Assembly (NCBI GenBank): GCA_016235155.1
Contig: JACRLW010000060.1
Location: 1 to 49,340, forward strand
Source: Planctomycetota bacterium
Lineage (GTDB): Bacteria; Planctomycetota; UBA1135; UBA2386
Direction of reading: 5' to 3'
Length of the DNA: 49,340 nucleotides
Numbering within the stretch: the stretch's first letter is position 1; each line of letters begins with the position of its first letter. The notes under the pieces were generated by a model. The model saw only the letters and a program-made list of their open reading frames with translations, was not told the origin of the DNA and did not search any database. Shown here piece after piece: positions 1 through 9,245 of this stretch. The position numbers and the translations under genes were made by a program.

Positions 1-1927
1 GGAGAGCGACGTCGTCGCCGCTCGCGCGCGCCGCGGCGCGGAGCTCGATCAGGCGCGCCACGGCGTTGAACCACGAGGCGGGGTGATAGGACAGTAGGCG
101 CCTGGCGGCGTCGGCCGAGCGCCCAGAATCGCCCGCGGCGAAGGACAAGGAGACGAGGCGGTAGAACGCGGACGCCGGGCTCGCCTCGGTGACGAACAGC
201 TCGAGCATGTCGCGCGCGCGCGCATGCTCGCCGCGACCGGTCCAGCAGCGGCACAACCCGAGCGCCGCGTGACGGCTGAGTTCGGGCGCCACGAACCGCG
301 CGCGTTCGAAGAGGCGCTCGGCGTCGTCGGGTCGGCCGAGCAACAGCATGACCTGTCCGCGCAGCAGCAACTCGCGGCCGTCCGGCGTGGCCGTCGCGTC
401 CGCGAGGCGATCGACCGCGGCGCGCTGCTCGTCGTCGAGCGAGCCCGCGCGTACGAACGCGAGCGCGGGACCGATTGCGTCGCACACGCGCGTGACGACC
501 GGATCCGCGGTGTGCGCCGCCGCCGCCGCGCGCAGTTCGTTCTCCGCTTGCGCCACGTCGCCTTCCTCGAGCGCGAGCACCGCGGCGAGGAGGTGCAGTT
601 CGCCGTCGTCGGGGTAGGCGGCGAGGGCGCGGCCCAGCCGCTCGCGGTAGCCGTCCTCGTCGCCGAACAGGCGGGCGTCGACGAGTTCCTTGTCCGCCAG
701 GCGTCGCTCGTGCGCGCGGAGTTCGGACCGCGACGACTGCACGAGACTCAAGAGACCGAGGACGACGACGATCGCCGTCGCCGCGATCCCCTCGCGCATG
801 CGGCGCCGTGCCAGTCGGCGGAGGCGCACGCCGAGGGATTCGCCGCGCGCCGCGACGGGCTCGCCGCGCAGGAACGCTTCGAGGTCGACGGCGAATGCCG
901 CGGCACTCGCGTAGCGCGCTCTTGGTTCGGCGGCGATCGCCCGCAGGCAGACGCGCTGCAGCGGGTCCTCGATCACCGGCACGAGCCGCCGCGGCGGGAC
1001 CGGCGCCTCCGACGCGATGAGCCGCGCGAGCCGATCGACGCTCGCCGCCTCGAACGGGCGCGCCAGCGTGAGGCACTCGTAGAGGGTCACGCCGAGCGAG
1101 TAGACGTCGCTGCGCGCGTCGAGCGAGCGATCGCCGCGCAGCTGCTCGGGACTCATGTAGGCGGGGGAGCCGACCACGTCGCCGCTGTGGGTCATCGTCG
1201 CCGCGGTCGCGTCCTTCACGAGGCCGAAGTCGGCGAGGTGAGGTTCGCCGCGTTCGTCGACGAGGATGTTGCCGGGCTTCACGTCGCGGTGCAGCAAGCC
1301 GTGGTCGTGCGCGTGCTGCAGCGCGTGGGCGATCTTCGCGACCAACGCCGCGCTCTCGCGACACCAGTCGGAGTCGGGCGTGCGCTGTTCGCTGCGTCGC
1401 CGTGCGAGGAGCGACGCGAGGCTCTCGCCCTCGATCCACTCCATCGCGTACCACGCGTGGCCGTCCTGCTCGCCGACGGCGATCACGCTCACGACGTTGG
1501 GATGCGCGAGCCGCGCCGCCGCGCGCGCTTCCTGCAGGAAGCGGAGGCGCGATCGCCCACCGTCGTCGAAGACGGGATCGAGGATCTTCACCGCGACCTG
1601 TCGATCGAGGCCGTCCTGCAGCGCGCGGAAGACGACGCCCATCGCGCCGCGCCCGGCAGGCTCGAGCACTGTGAACTCGCCGGCGCGGAACGGCAACGCG
1701 GGCAGGGCATCGCCCGGGGTCGAACGCGCCGCGTGGTGACGACCGACCAACCACTGCACCATCCCCGCGCGCGCCGCGAACTCGCTCTCCGGCAAGCCGC
1801 GCTCGCGCGCGAAGCGTTCCGGATCGGGTGCTTCGCCTTCGCACGCGAGCTCCAGCCACTCGGCCATCGCCGCGTCCGGCGCGGCATCGGGAGTGCTGTC
1901 GGGCGGTCGCTCGGCGTCGCCTTGCAT
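1..1927 (-). CDS. Ser/Thr protein kinase, C-terminus beyond left edge
   Basis: Membrane-bound Hanks-type kinase; the reading frame stays open to base 1, so the C-terminus is missing. Seen in the minus-strand translation: glycine loop AGRGAMGVVF near residue 91, VAVK lysine near 114, HRDVKPGN near 212, DFG near 230 and GSPAYMSPEQL in the activation segment. A hydrophobic segment rich in I, V and L lies near residue 380 (around base 780). After it comes a helical, alanine-rich part that looks like TPRs. Start is the ATG at 1925-1927, which has a TATCTT box 9 nt upstream. It is divergent from the secreted gene at 2012, and an ECF sigma factor follows at 3241; such kinase and sigma pairs are frequent in Planctomycetota. 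Substrate unknown. Confidence 0.9.
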   Translation of the reverse strand, partial: MQGDAERPPDSTPDAAPDAAMAEWLELACEGEAPDPERFARERGLPESEFAARAGMVQWLVGRHHAARSTPGDALPALPFRAGEFTVLEPAGRGAMGVVFRALQDGLDRQVAVKILDPVFDDGGRSRLRFLQEARAAARLAHPNVVSVIAVGEQDGHAWYAMEWIEGESLASLLARRRSEQRTPDSDWCRESAALVAKIAHALQHAHDHGLLHRDVKPGNILVDERGEPHLADFGLVKDATAATMTHSGDVVGSPAYMSPEQLRGDRSLDARSDVYSLGVTLYECLTLARPFEAASVDRLARLIASEAPVPPRRLVPVIEDPLQRVCLRAIAAEPRARYASAAAFAVDLEAFLRGEPVAARGESLGVRLRRLARRRMREGIAATAIVVVLGLLSLVQSSRSELRAHERRLADKELVDARLFGDEDGYRERLGRALAAYPDDGELHLLAAVLALEEGDVAQAENELRAAAAAHTADPVVTRVCDAIGPALAFVRAGSLDDEQRAAVDRLADATATPDGRELLLRGQVMLLLGRPDDAERLFERARFVAPELSRHAALGLCRCWTGRGEHARARDMLELFVTEASPASAFYRLVSLSFAAGDSGRSADAARRLLSYHPASWFNAVARLIELRAAARASGDDVAL

Positions 1928-1936
1928 CGGCCGCGA

Positions 1937-1942
1937 AAGATA
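1937..1942 (-). promoter_or_regulatory. -10 box for leaderless kinase transcript
   Basis: TATCTT preceded by GGC, 9 nt from the ATG at 1927. Spacing is too short for a leader with a ribosome site, so transcription would begin at or next to the start codon. It belongs to a recurring pattern in this window. Confidence 0.45.
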
Positions 1943-2011
1943 GCCGCCGCGCGCGTCCGCTCCCGGCCGTCGCGGGCTTCTTCCGGATGAACCATCCAAC
2001 CGGAACCAGCC

Positions 2012-3214
2012 ATGAACCAAAGCCTCCTCGGATCCTTCTGCATCCTCGCCGCCGCCCTCGCCCCGCTCACCGCCCAGCGCGTGATCGGCCTCGAACGCGG
2101 CGCACCGAACCGCCTCGATCACATCGACGCGAACACCTGCCGTCGCACCGCCGTCTGCGTGCTGCCCGACCCGCCGATGAACGCGCACGCCGCACCACTC
2201 GGCGGGACGACCTTCGACTCGGGAACCGGCCGGATCTACTCCAGCGACGGCCGCGACCTCGTGCTCACGAGCACGTCCTGCGCCGAGTACTGCCGCGTGC
2301 CGATTCCCGCGACGCTGCCGTCGATCACCGGCCTCGCCTACAACAAGGCGCGGCGCTTCCTCTACTCCTCGCACACCGACAACCGCATCCGCATCTGGCC
2401 CGGCGGGGCGTGTCCGACCTCACCGCTGGGCGAGTGTTCGATCCCGGTGCCGACGGGGACCAACGAAGTCGTCACCGGCATCGAGTTCGACAACCGCGTC
2501 GATCCGGCGTTCCCTGGCGGCCGGCTCTTCGCCGTCACGAGCACCGGGATGCTCTACGTCGTGCACGAACCAGTGCCCGGATCGTGCGGGATGATCTGCC
2601 GCACGATGCTCCCGGCCTGTGCTCCTGCGTTCACGACCTGGCAGGGCCTGACCTATGACCCGGCGCGACGCCAGCTCTACGTCACTGACGGCACACGTTT
2701 GCTCGTCATCCGCGAGCCCGCGTCATGCGGGTTGACCGTCGTGCGGTGCTGCACGATCAGCTCGGTCACCGCTCCGCTCTCGGGCCTGGCCTGGGTCTCC
2801 GGAGCTGCGGCGGCGATCGTCGGTCAGCCCTGCGCCGACGCGACCTGCGCGAGCTGCCTGCCCGACATCGGGAGCACCGGTTACCCGAGCGTGCGCAACC
2901 CCGACTTCGCGGTCACGCTCGAGAACCTGCGCGTGGGAGGGGTCTCGACCCTCGTGCTGGCGTTTGGTCCGCCGTCGAGCGGTCTGCCCTTGTTCTGCGG
3001 CCGACTCTGGCTCGATCCGACCAGCCCGCTGCTCCTGTCGTTCCCCGCACCGCACGGCGGCGGCACGTCGGGATGCTCGGCGACGTCGACGGTTCCGCTC
3101 GGCATGTTCCCGTCGTCGACGGTCGACCTGCCCTTCACCGTGCAGGCTGTTTCGCTCTGCCCGGCTGGCGGACTCGCCATGTCCGCGGGATTGTCCTTCA
3201 CCGTCGGATCCTGA
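2012..3214 (+). CDS. secreted propeller-like protein with lineage C-terminal domain
   Basis: Exported protein of 400 residues, function unknown. Residues 1-21 form a signal peptide ending LTAQ. The middle has repeating short strands with phrases such as LAYNKARRFLYSS and LTYDPARRQLYVTD, which suggests beta-propeller blades of the NHL or WD kind. It is cysteine-rich, with paired cysteines that may form disulfides. From about residue 300 comes a beta-rich domain ending in LSFTVG, related by pattern to the C-termini of the oxidase at 12675-14399 and the hydrolase at 46045-48663. The stop is 26 bp before the sigma factor gene, so the two may be co-transcribed. No catalytic motif was recognised. 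Confidence 0.75.
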   Translation: MNQSLLGSFCILAAALAPLTAQRVIGLERGAPNRLDHIDANTCRRTAVCVLPDPPMNAHAAPLGGTTFDSGTGRIYSSDGRDLVLTSTSCAEYCRVPIPATLPSITGLAYNKARRFLYSSHTDNRIRIWPGGACPTSPLGECSIPVPTGTNEVVTGIEFDNRVDPAFPGGRLFAVTSTGMLYVVHEPVPGSCGMICRTMLPACAPAFTTWQGLTYDPARRQLYVTDGTRLLVIREPASCGLTVVRCCTISSVTAPLSGLAWVSGAAAAIVGQPCADATCASCLPDIGSTGYPSVRNPDFAVTLENLRVGGVSTLVLAFGPPSSGLPLFCGRLWLDPTSPLLLSFPAPHGGGTSGCSATSTVPLGMFPSSTVDLPFTVQAVSLCPAGGLAMSAGLSFTVGS

Positions 3215-3240
3215 AGCCGATTCCCGACGACGACGCGAAC

Positions 3241-3876
3241 ATGGTCGACCCCGTGCAAGACCGGCAAGACGACGACGCGGAGAAGAGCGATGCTCTCGTG
3301 CGTCGCGCGAAGGACGGCGACCGCGCCGCCTTCGACGCCTTGATCCGACGTTCGCAGCCCGCGCTGCTGCGCCTGGTGCGCGCGCGGCTGCACGGGAACC
3401 AGCGCTTGGAGCTGGGCGCGGAGTCGCACGACCTCGTGCAGTCCGCGCTGGGCGAAGCGGTGCGTCATCTCGATCGCTTCGAGTACTGCGGCGAGGGTTC
3501 GTTCCTGCGCTGGCTGACGACCATCGCGCACAACAAGCTCCGCCACGAGGTGCGCGACCGGCATCGCGCGCGGCGGGACGTCGGTCGCGAAGAGCCGCTC
3601 GACGCCGGCGCCTCGGGCGGCGCGTCGGCCGGCCCCGCGGCGCGCGATCCGAGCCCGAGCATGGCTGCCGCCGGCCACGAACTCGAGGAGCGCTACCGCC
3701 GCGAACTCGAGTCACTCGATCCGCAGGACCAGGAACTGCTCCTGCTCCACCTCGAACTCGGTTGCACGCACGGCGAGATCGCCGCCGCGCTGTCGATCAC
3801 GTCGCCCGAAGCCGTGCGCAAACGGATCGCGCGCGCACTCGCGCTGCTCGAGCGGCGGATGTTCGGGGGCGGCTGA
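3241..3876 (+). CDS. ECF-type RNA polymerase sigma factor
   Basis: Sigma-70 family protein of 211 residues with region 2 at about residues 18-115 (SHDLVQSALGEAV then FLRWLTTIAHNKLRHE) and region 4 at about 155-210 (ELGCTHGEIAAAL then AVRKRIARALALLE). A low-complexity Gly/Ala/Pro linker joins the two regions, and no extra C-terminal sensor domain is present. The frame is open further upstream, but the ATG at 3241 is the natural start because it follows the stop of the previous gene by 26 bp. The large kinase at 1-1927 lies two genes away and could control it; that link is inference from gene order. Target promoters are unknown. Confidence 0.9.
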   Translation: MVDPVQDRQDDDAEKSDALVRRAKDGDRAAFDALIRRSQPALLRLVRARLHGNQRLELGAESHDLVQSALGEAVRHLDRFEYCGEGSFLRWLTTIAHNKLRHEVRDRHRARRDVGREEPLDAGASGGASAGPAARDPSPSMAAAGHELEERYRRELESLDPQDQELLLLHLELGCTHGEIAAALSITSPEAVRKRIARALALLERRMFGGG

Positions 3877-3879
3877 GCG

Positions 3880-4575
3880 CTACCTGGCCGGCCCGATGCC
3901 CCAGTACCAGGAGTCGGTCACAGGATCGTGCTCGAGCCCGACCGCATCGTCGTCGACTTGCAGGTAGGACAGCAGGCCGATGGTCATCACGTCCAGCGCA
4001 AGCGTGAGAGGCGTCAGCAGCAAGCGCATGCCGACGTCGACGAGGAACGGCTGTCCGCGCGTGCGCAGGACGCTCGTCGCGATGCGCACGCGGCGTGGGA
4101 CGCACGGTGACGGGACCCTTCCCTCGACGAAGCGACCGGTCCACTCCGACGTGTGCACGACCGCGGCCGGTGTCCCGTCGGGACGCGACGCGCCGTGCAG
4201 CGTCACGATCACCCGGGGAACGACGGGATCGCGCGGGTCGTGATCGGCGAGGGCGAGTTCGACCACGGTGATCGTCTCGCCGTCCACGGACGCAGATCCC
4301 GCCAGGAGGCACGCCGCGAGTCGCGCGTCCACGCCGCCTTCGAGCAGCAGATGGCGCTCGCGACCGTCGGGAGAGCGGGGTCCGAACGAAAAGCCTAGGT
4401 GCGGAGGCTCGGCCTCGGCATCGACGTGCACGGCCACCGCGTCGTGTTCCAACCGGACCGCGATGCGATCGGTTTGGGGTCCCAGCGGATCGCGCCACAG
4501 GTTGAGCGTGCAGCCGCCGGACCCAGGCAGGGCACAGAGGAGGATCGACGCGAGGAGGCGAGGGGCCGCGGGCAA
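3880..4575 (-). CDS. putative lipoprotein, unknown function
   Basis: A short hydrophobic signal (LLASILLCALPGSGGC) ends in a cysteine that could be lipidated, although SGGC is not an ideal lipobox. The mature part has acidic beta-strand-like sequence and a hydrophobic stretch near its end (LLLTPLTLALDVMTIGLL). Start is uncertain. TTG at 4575 gives a compact signal peptide. The in-frame ATG at 4698 would overlap the divergent gene starting at 4697 and add about 40 arginine-rich residues before the signal. The gene converges on the sigma factor gene with 3 bp between the stops. The hydrophobic end vaguely recalls YceK/YidQ-type lipoproteins, but I cannot assign it. Confidence 0.55.
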   Translation of the reverse strand: MPAAPRLLASILLCALPGSGGCTLNLWRDPLGPQTDRIAVRLEHDAVAVHVDAEAEPPHLGFSFGPRSPDGRERHLLLEGGVDARLAACLLAGSASVDGETITVVELALADHDPRDPVVPRVIVTLHGASRPDGTPAAVVHTSEWTGRFVEGRVPSPCVPRRVRIATSVLRTRGQPFLVDVGMRLLLTPLTLALDVMTIGLLSYLQVDDDAVGLEHDPVTDSWYWGIGPAR

Positions 4576-4696
4576 GGCGCGGGCACCGTACGGCGATCCC
4601 CGCTCGCGAGCGACCGGTCCGCCGCGACTCGGCGCCTGTAGGGGGTGAGCCGCACCACTCCGATGCGGCCGACCAGCTTCCTGCCTCGGTGACGCC

Positions 4697-6580
4697 ATGA
4701 ACTCCAGTCTCTCCGCCTTCCTCCGCGCAGCCGCGATCGCCGCGGCCTGCGTTCCTTCTCTCGCCTCGCAGGGCGTCGTCGGTCCGACTCTGCTCGGACC
4801 GTCGTTCCAGCCCGCGGGTCTCAATCCGCCGCAGGTCCCCGCGACCGCGGTGTTCCAGGTCCAACTCGTGAAGCTGTCCGGCGATCCCGCCGGGACGTGG
4901 ACCGCAGCGATGACCGTCGAGGGTCTCTCGCCGGCGTTCGGCGGCCAGGGCGGTAGCGACCTGTTGATCGGCCGCTACAACGCGCTCAGCGACACGTTCG
5001 CGCCGGGCCTCAGCGCCGCGGCGTGCAACACGCCGGGTATGGAGTTCGGCGCGATGCTCGATGCGCGCGGCCTGAGTCTCGTCTTCGAGCGCGACACCTG
5101 GGTCGAACGCGCGACGCGAAGCACGGTCTCGAGCGCCTTCGGTTCGAGTCGGCGCGTCGACAACCTCCCGGCCAATCCGTACTACGACCCGGCGATCGGC
5201 ACCGTCGACGGCCAGTCGACGCTGTTCTATGTCCTCGACGGCACGATCCGCCGCTCGCTCTTCGACGAGGCGACCGGCGAGCCGCTCGGGCCGAGCATCG
5301 TCGTCGCATCGGCCGCACAGGCAGGCGGGGAACCGAACTCGCCGACGCCGCTCGTCGACGCCTACGGCGAAGTGAGCGGCCTCCTGCACCACGAGTTCGC
5401 CGGCGGCGACAACGATCAGTACCTCACGACCGACCTCGACAGCGGGACACCCGGTCTGCTCGTCATCGACACGCCGAGTTGGGCCAACAACGGCGGTGCG
5501 GCGGCCGGACTCATCGTGTCCGCCGAGAATCAACCTGGTCCGTACCACGTGAGCGCGAACCACGCGGTCTGGATGACCGGCGCGGAGGCCGCGATCGGTC
5601 GGCCGATGCGCGCGATCCTGTATGTGCCGCCGTCGACCGCGGGTTCGTCCTTCTCGTGGCTCCTGCTCGGCTTGCAGTTCCTGCCGTTCCAGATGCCGAT
5701 CAGCGGCGTGCAGGGCGCGCTCGGCGTCGATCCGGCCGCGATCCTCGCGGCGGTTCCGGTCGGCCAACACGTCGCGGCGACCGGCGAAGTGAACTACGGG
5801 ATCGTCGTGCCGAACGATCCGTCGCTGATGGGCGTGCGGATCGCGGCGCAGGGCATCACGCAGACGCAGGGCATCCTCGCGTTCACCAACACGTCGTCGC
5901 TGCGCGTCGAAGCGCGCTACCCGGTGCGCAACCTGTCGATCCCGTACGACGGCAACCAGGCCGCGCTGCTGAGCACCGTCGACCCGCTCGATCCGGGCAT
6001 CACGGTCTCGCTGGCGGCCAACGCGCCGCTGCCGATCGAGATCGTCGCGCTCGACCTGGCCGGCATCCCGATGGGGGAGCCGACCAGCCTGCTGCCGGGA
6101 AGCGTCGCGGCGCTGCTCTCGCCGACCGCGGTCTCCTACGTCGCTCGGATGCCCCATCAGCCCGGGCTCCTCGCGCCGGTGGGAGTGCACCAGGGCAAGG
6201 CGCTCTGCGCGCCGTACAAGAGGTCGCCGTACTGCCACCGGAGCACGGATTGGACCTACCAGGACCTTCCGAAGGCCGGCACCCTCTGCGTCGAACTCCA
6301 GCCGCAGACCGACGGACACAACACGGACTGCAACCCGGTCCAGTGGGAGATCCAGTCCAAGGTCGGCGAGGCCTGGATGAACGACACCAATGGCTCGCTG
6401 AACTCGGCGACCGACCTCTCCGATCAGGTCTGCGTCACCGCGCGCGCTGGAGCGACCGAGCGACGCGTGCGCTTCCACTGCGTCGGTGACCAGAGGAACC
6501 GCTGCCGCCTGACGATCTCGGTGACGGTCGTCGCGGACTGCACGAAGTGCCCGCAGGGCAAGAAGCCGCGGCGACCCTGA
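4697..6580 (+). CDS. large secreted protein with beta domains and Cys-rich tail
   Basis: Exported protein of 627 residues with signal peptide MNSSLSAFLRAAAIAAACVP and cleavage near SLAS-Q. The first 300 residues resemble a propeller or other beta repeat and have no catalytic motif. Residues 305-420 contain the lineage-type beta domain, recognisable from VVPNDPSLMGVRIAAQGI, which here is internal rather than terminal. The last 110 residues hold about eleven cysteines and a basic KKPRRP end, which suggests a disulfide-bonded surface module. It converges with the fumarase with 18 bp between the stops. Function unknown. Confidence 0.75.
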   Translation: MNSSLSAFLRAAAIAAACVPSLASQGVVGPTLLGPSFQPAGLNPPQVPATAVFQVQLVKLSGDPAGTWTAAMTVEGLSPAFGGQGGSDLLIGRYNALSDTFAPGLSAAACNTPGMEFGAMLDARGLSLVFERDTWVERATRSTVSSAFGSSRRVDNLPANPYYDPAIGTVDGQSTLFYVLDGTIRRSLFDEATGEPLGPSIVVASAAQAGGEPNSPTPLVDAYGEVSGLLHHEFAGGDNDQYLTTDLDSGTPGLLVIDTPSWANNGGAAAGLIVSAENQPGPYHVSANHAVWMTGAEAAIGRPMRAILYVPPSTAGSSFSWLLLGLQFLPFQMPISGVQGALGVDPAAILAAVPVGQHVAATGEVNYGIVVPNDPSLMGVRIAAQGITQTQGILAFTNTSSLRVEARYPVRNLSIPYDGNQAALLSTVDPLDPGITVSLAANAPLPIEIVALDLAGIPMGEPTSLLPGSVAALLSPTAVSYVARMPHQPGLLAPVGVHQGKALCAPYKRSPYCHRSTDWTYQDLPKAGTLCVELQPQTDGHNTDCNPVQWEIQSKVGEAWMNDTNGSLNSATDLSDQVCVTARAGATERRVRFHCVGDQRNRCRLTISVTVVADCTKCPQGKKPRRP

Positions 6581-6598
6581 GCGCCGCGGCGCCTCCGC

Positions 6599-8142
<1,544 letters not shown>

Positions 8143-8223
8143 GGTTGCGGGGCGCGGTGTCGGCGGGGCGAGCGTAGCGGGAGAGGTGGACCCGCTCACG
8201 CGCAGGTGATCCCGGCTGGTAGA

Positions 8224-8442
8224 GCGGCCGAGGCCTACTGGTCGTCGCGTCAGCGAGGACGCCGGCAGCCGGATCGGCTGCGGCCTCGGCCGCGATGGGC
8301 CCGAAGGCCGGAGAATCGTCGCGGCACGCGACGATTCGGAGTGCCGGAGGGCCCCAGCAAGAAGAGCGGTCGAGGCCTTCCTGGTCGTCGCGGCAGCGGC
8401 GACGCCTGCAACCAAGATGGGTTGCGGCCTCGACCGCGATGG
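8224..8442 (+). repeat. structured dispersed repeat, locus 1 (one and a half units)
   Basis: This fills the gap of about 300 bp between the fumarase and the gene ending at 8446. Unit 2 starts with a perfect 11-bp hairpin, 8313-8323 with 8327-8337 (loop GCA). A 12-bp outer stem follows, 8366-8377 (GCGGTCGAGGCC) with 8426-8437 (GGCCTCGACCGC). It encloses two hairpins, 8384-8391 with 8396-8403 and 8408-8413 with 8420-8425. Directly upstream, 8224-8293 repeats the branched part only, with outer stem GCGGCCGAGGCC and GGCCTCGGCCGC. Related copies are at 21108-21216, 25047-25190 and 29879-30026. No coding content is apparent. Confidence 0.9.
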
Positions 8443-8445
8443 GAC

Positions 8446-9240
8446 TCACGCACCGAGCAAGCGCGCGAAGCGTTCGTGGAGCGCGGGTTCGTCGCGCCCG
8501 GCGGCGGCTTCGAGCGCCGCGGCCACCAGGTCCTTGTCGCCGCGCGCGAGCAGGGCGGTGGCCAGCGCGCCGAGTTCGTCCACGTCGCCGTGGGCGGCGA
8601 GGGCGGCGACGGCGCGGCGGCGCAGCGCGTGGGCGACGACGCATGGCGAGAACGCGATCGCCTGCAGCGCGGTGCGGGCCGAGGCGACGCGCGGCGAGCG
8701 CTCGCAGAGGAGTTGCGTCGCGACGCGCGCGAGGTCTTCGCCGTGCGGGCTCGTCTCGCGCGGCGCGCGTTCGATCGCGAACGCGAGCAGGGTGTCGGCG
8801 TGGGGAGAACGGTTCGCGCAGAGCGCGCGCAGGACGGCGACCTTGTGCGCATCGGGTTGGTCGCCAGCCAGGATTTCACGCGCGTGCGTCGCGAGTCCCG
8901 GCTCGTTCACCAGCTTCTCGAACCACTCGCGTTCGGTGGTGGGCTCGCGATCGCACCCCGCTGCGCGCGCGACCGCGACGGGCACGGCGCGCTCGAGCCT
9001 CGCCGTGATCGCGAGCACGTCGCGCGACGGCATCGCCTTGGACTGCCATGCCGCTGCGTCCGATGCCGCTGCGTCCGATGCCGCTGCGTCCGATGCCGCT
9101 GTGTTCACCGCCGCCGCGCGCGCCGTCACCGGCGCCGCAAGCGGCGCATCCGTCCCGCGGCCCGCGATCGCCGCCGCGGCGCCGAGCGCGCCCGCGGCGA
9201 TCGCGGCGAGGACGAACGGTCGGATCGGAAGCGCGACCAT
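8446..9240 (-). CDS. membrane-anchored helical-repeat protein
   Basis: Protein of 264 residues. Residues 1-28 (MVALPIRPFVLAAIAAGALG and following) are a signal anchor or signal peptide. A low-complexity linker of AASDA repeats follows, and then about 200 residues of alanine- and arginine-rich helices that look like HEAT or similar alpha-solenoid repeats. There is no catalytic motif. The start is the ATG at 9238-9240, 5 bp after the stop of the decaheme cytochrome gene, so the two are almost certainly co-transcribed. A role as an assembly or docking partner of the cytochrome is inference from position only. The longer open frame upstream of 9240 runs through the cytochrome gene out of frame and is not real. 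Confidence 0.7.
   Translation of the reverse strand: MVALPIRPFVLAAIAAGALGAAAAIAGRGTDAPLAAPVTARAAAVNTAASDAAASDAAASDAAAWQSKAMPSRDVLAITARLERAVPVAVARAAGCDREPTTEREWFEKLVNEPGLATHAREILAGDQPDAHKVAVLRALCANRSPHADTLLAFAIERAPRETSPHGEDLARVATQLLCERSPRVASARTALQAIAFSPCVVAHALRRRAVAALAAHGDVDELGALATALLARGDKDLVAAALEAAAGRDEPALHERFARLLGA
9048..9101. repeat. 15-bp tandem repeat inside the linker region
   Basis: The unit ATGCCGCTGCGTCCG occurs three times in a row (9048-9062, 9063-9077, 9078-9092) with a fourth partial copy to 9101. In the minus-strand gene it encodes the linker repeat A-A-S-D-A. The unit length is a multiple of three, so copy-number change would keep the frame. Confidence 0.9.
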
Positions 9241-9245
9241 CGGCG

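Noticed and set aside
224-1990. Long plus-strand open frame opposite the kinase
   Set aside because: It is the antisense of a clear kinase with HRDVKPGN and DFG; GC-rich codon use leaves opposite frames open.
3797-6478. 893-codon minus-strand frame
   Set aside because: It is the antisense of the secreted protein at 4697-6580 and overlaps the convergent lipoprotein in another frame.
8313-8337. Leading hairpin of the repeat as a rho-independent terminator
   Set aside because: No T-run follows on either strand, and it occurs in both orientations relative to genes.
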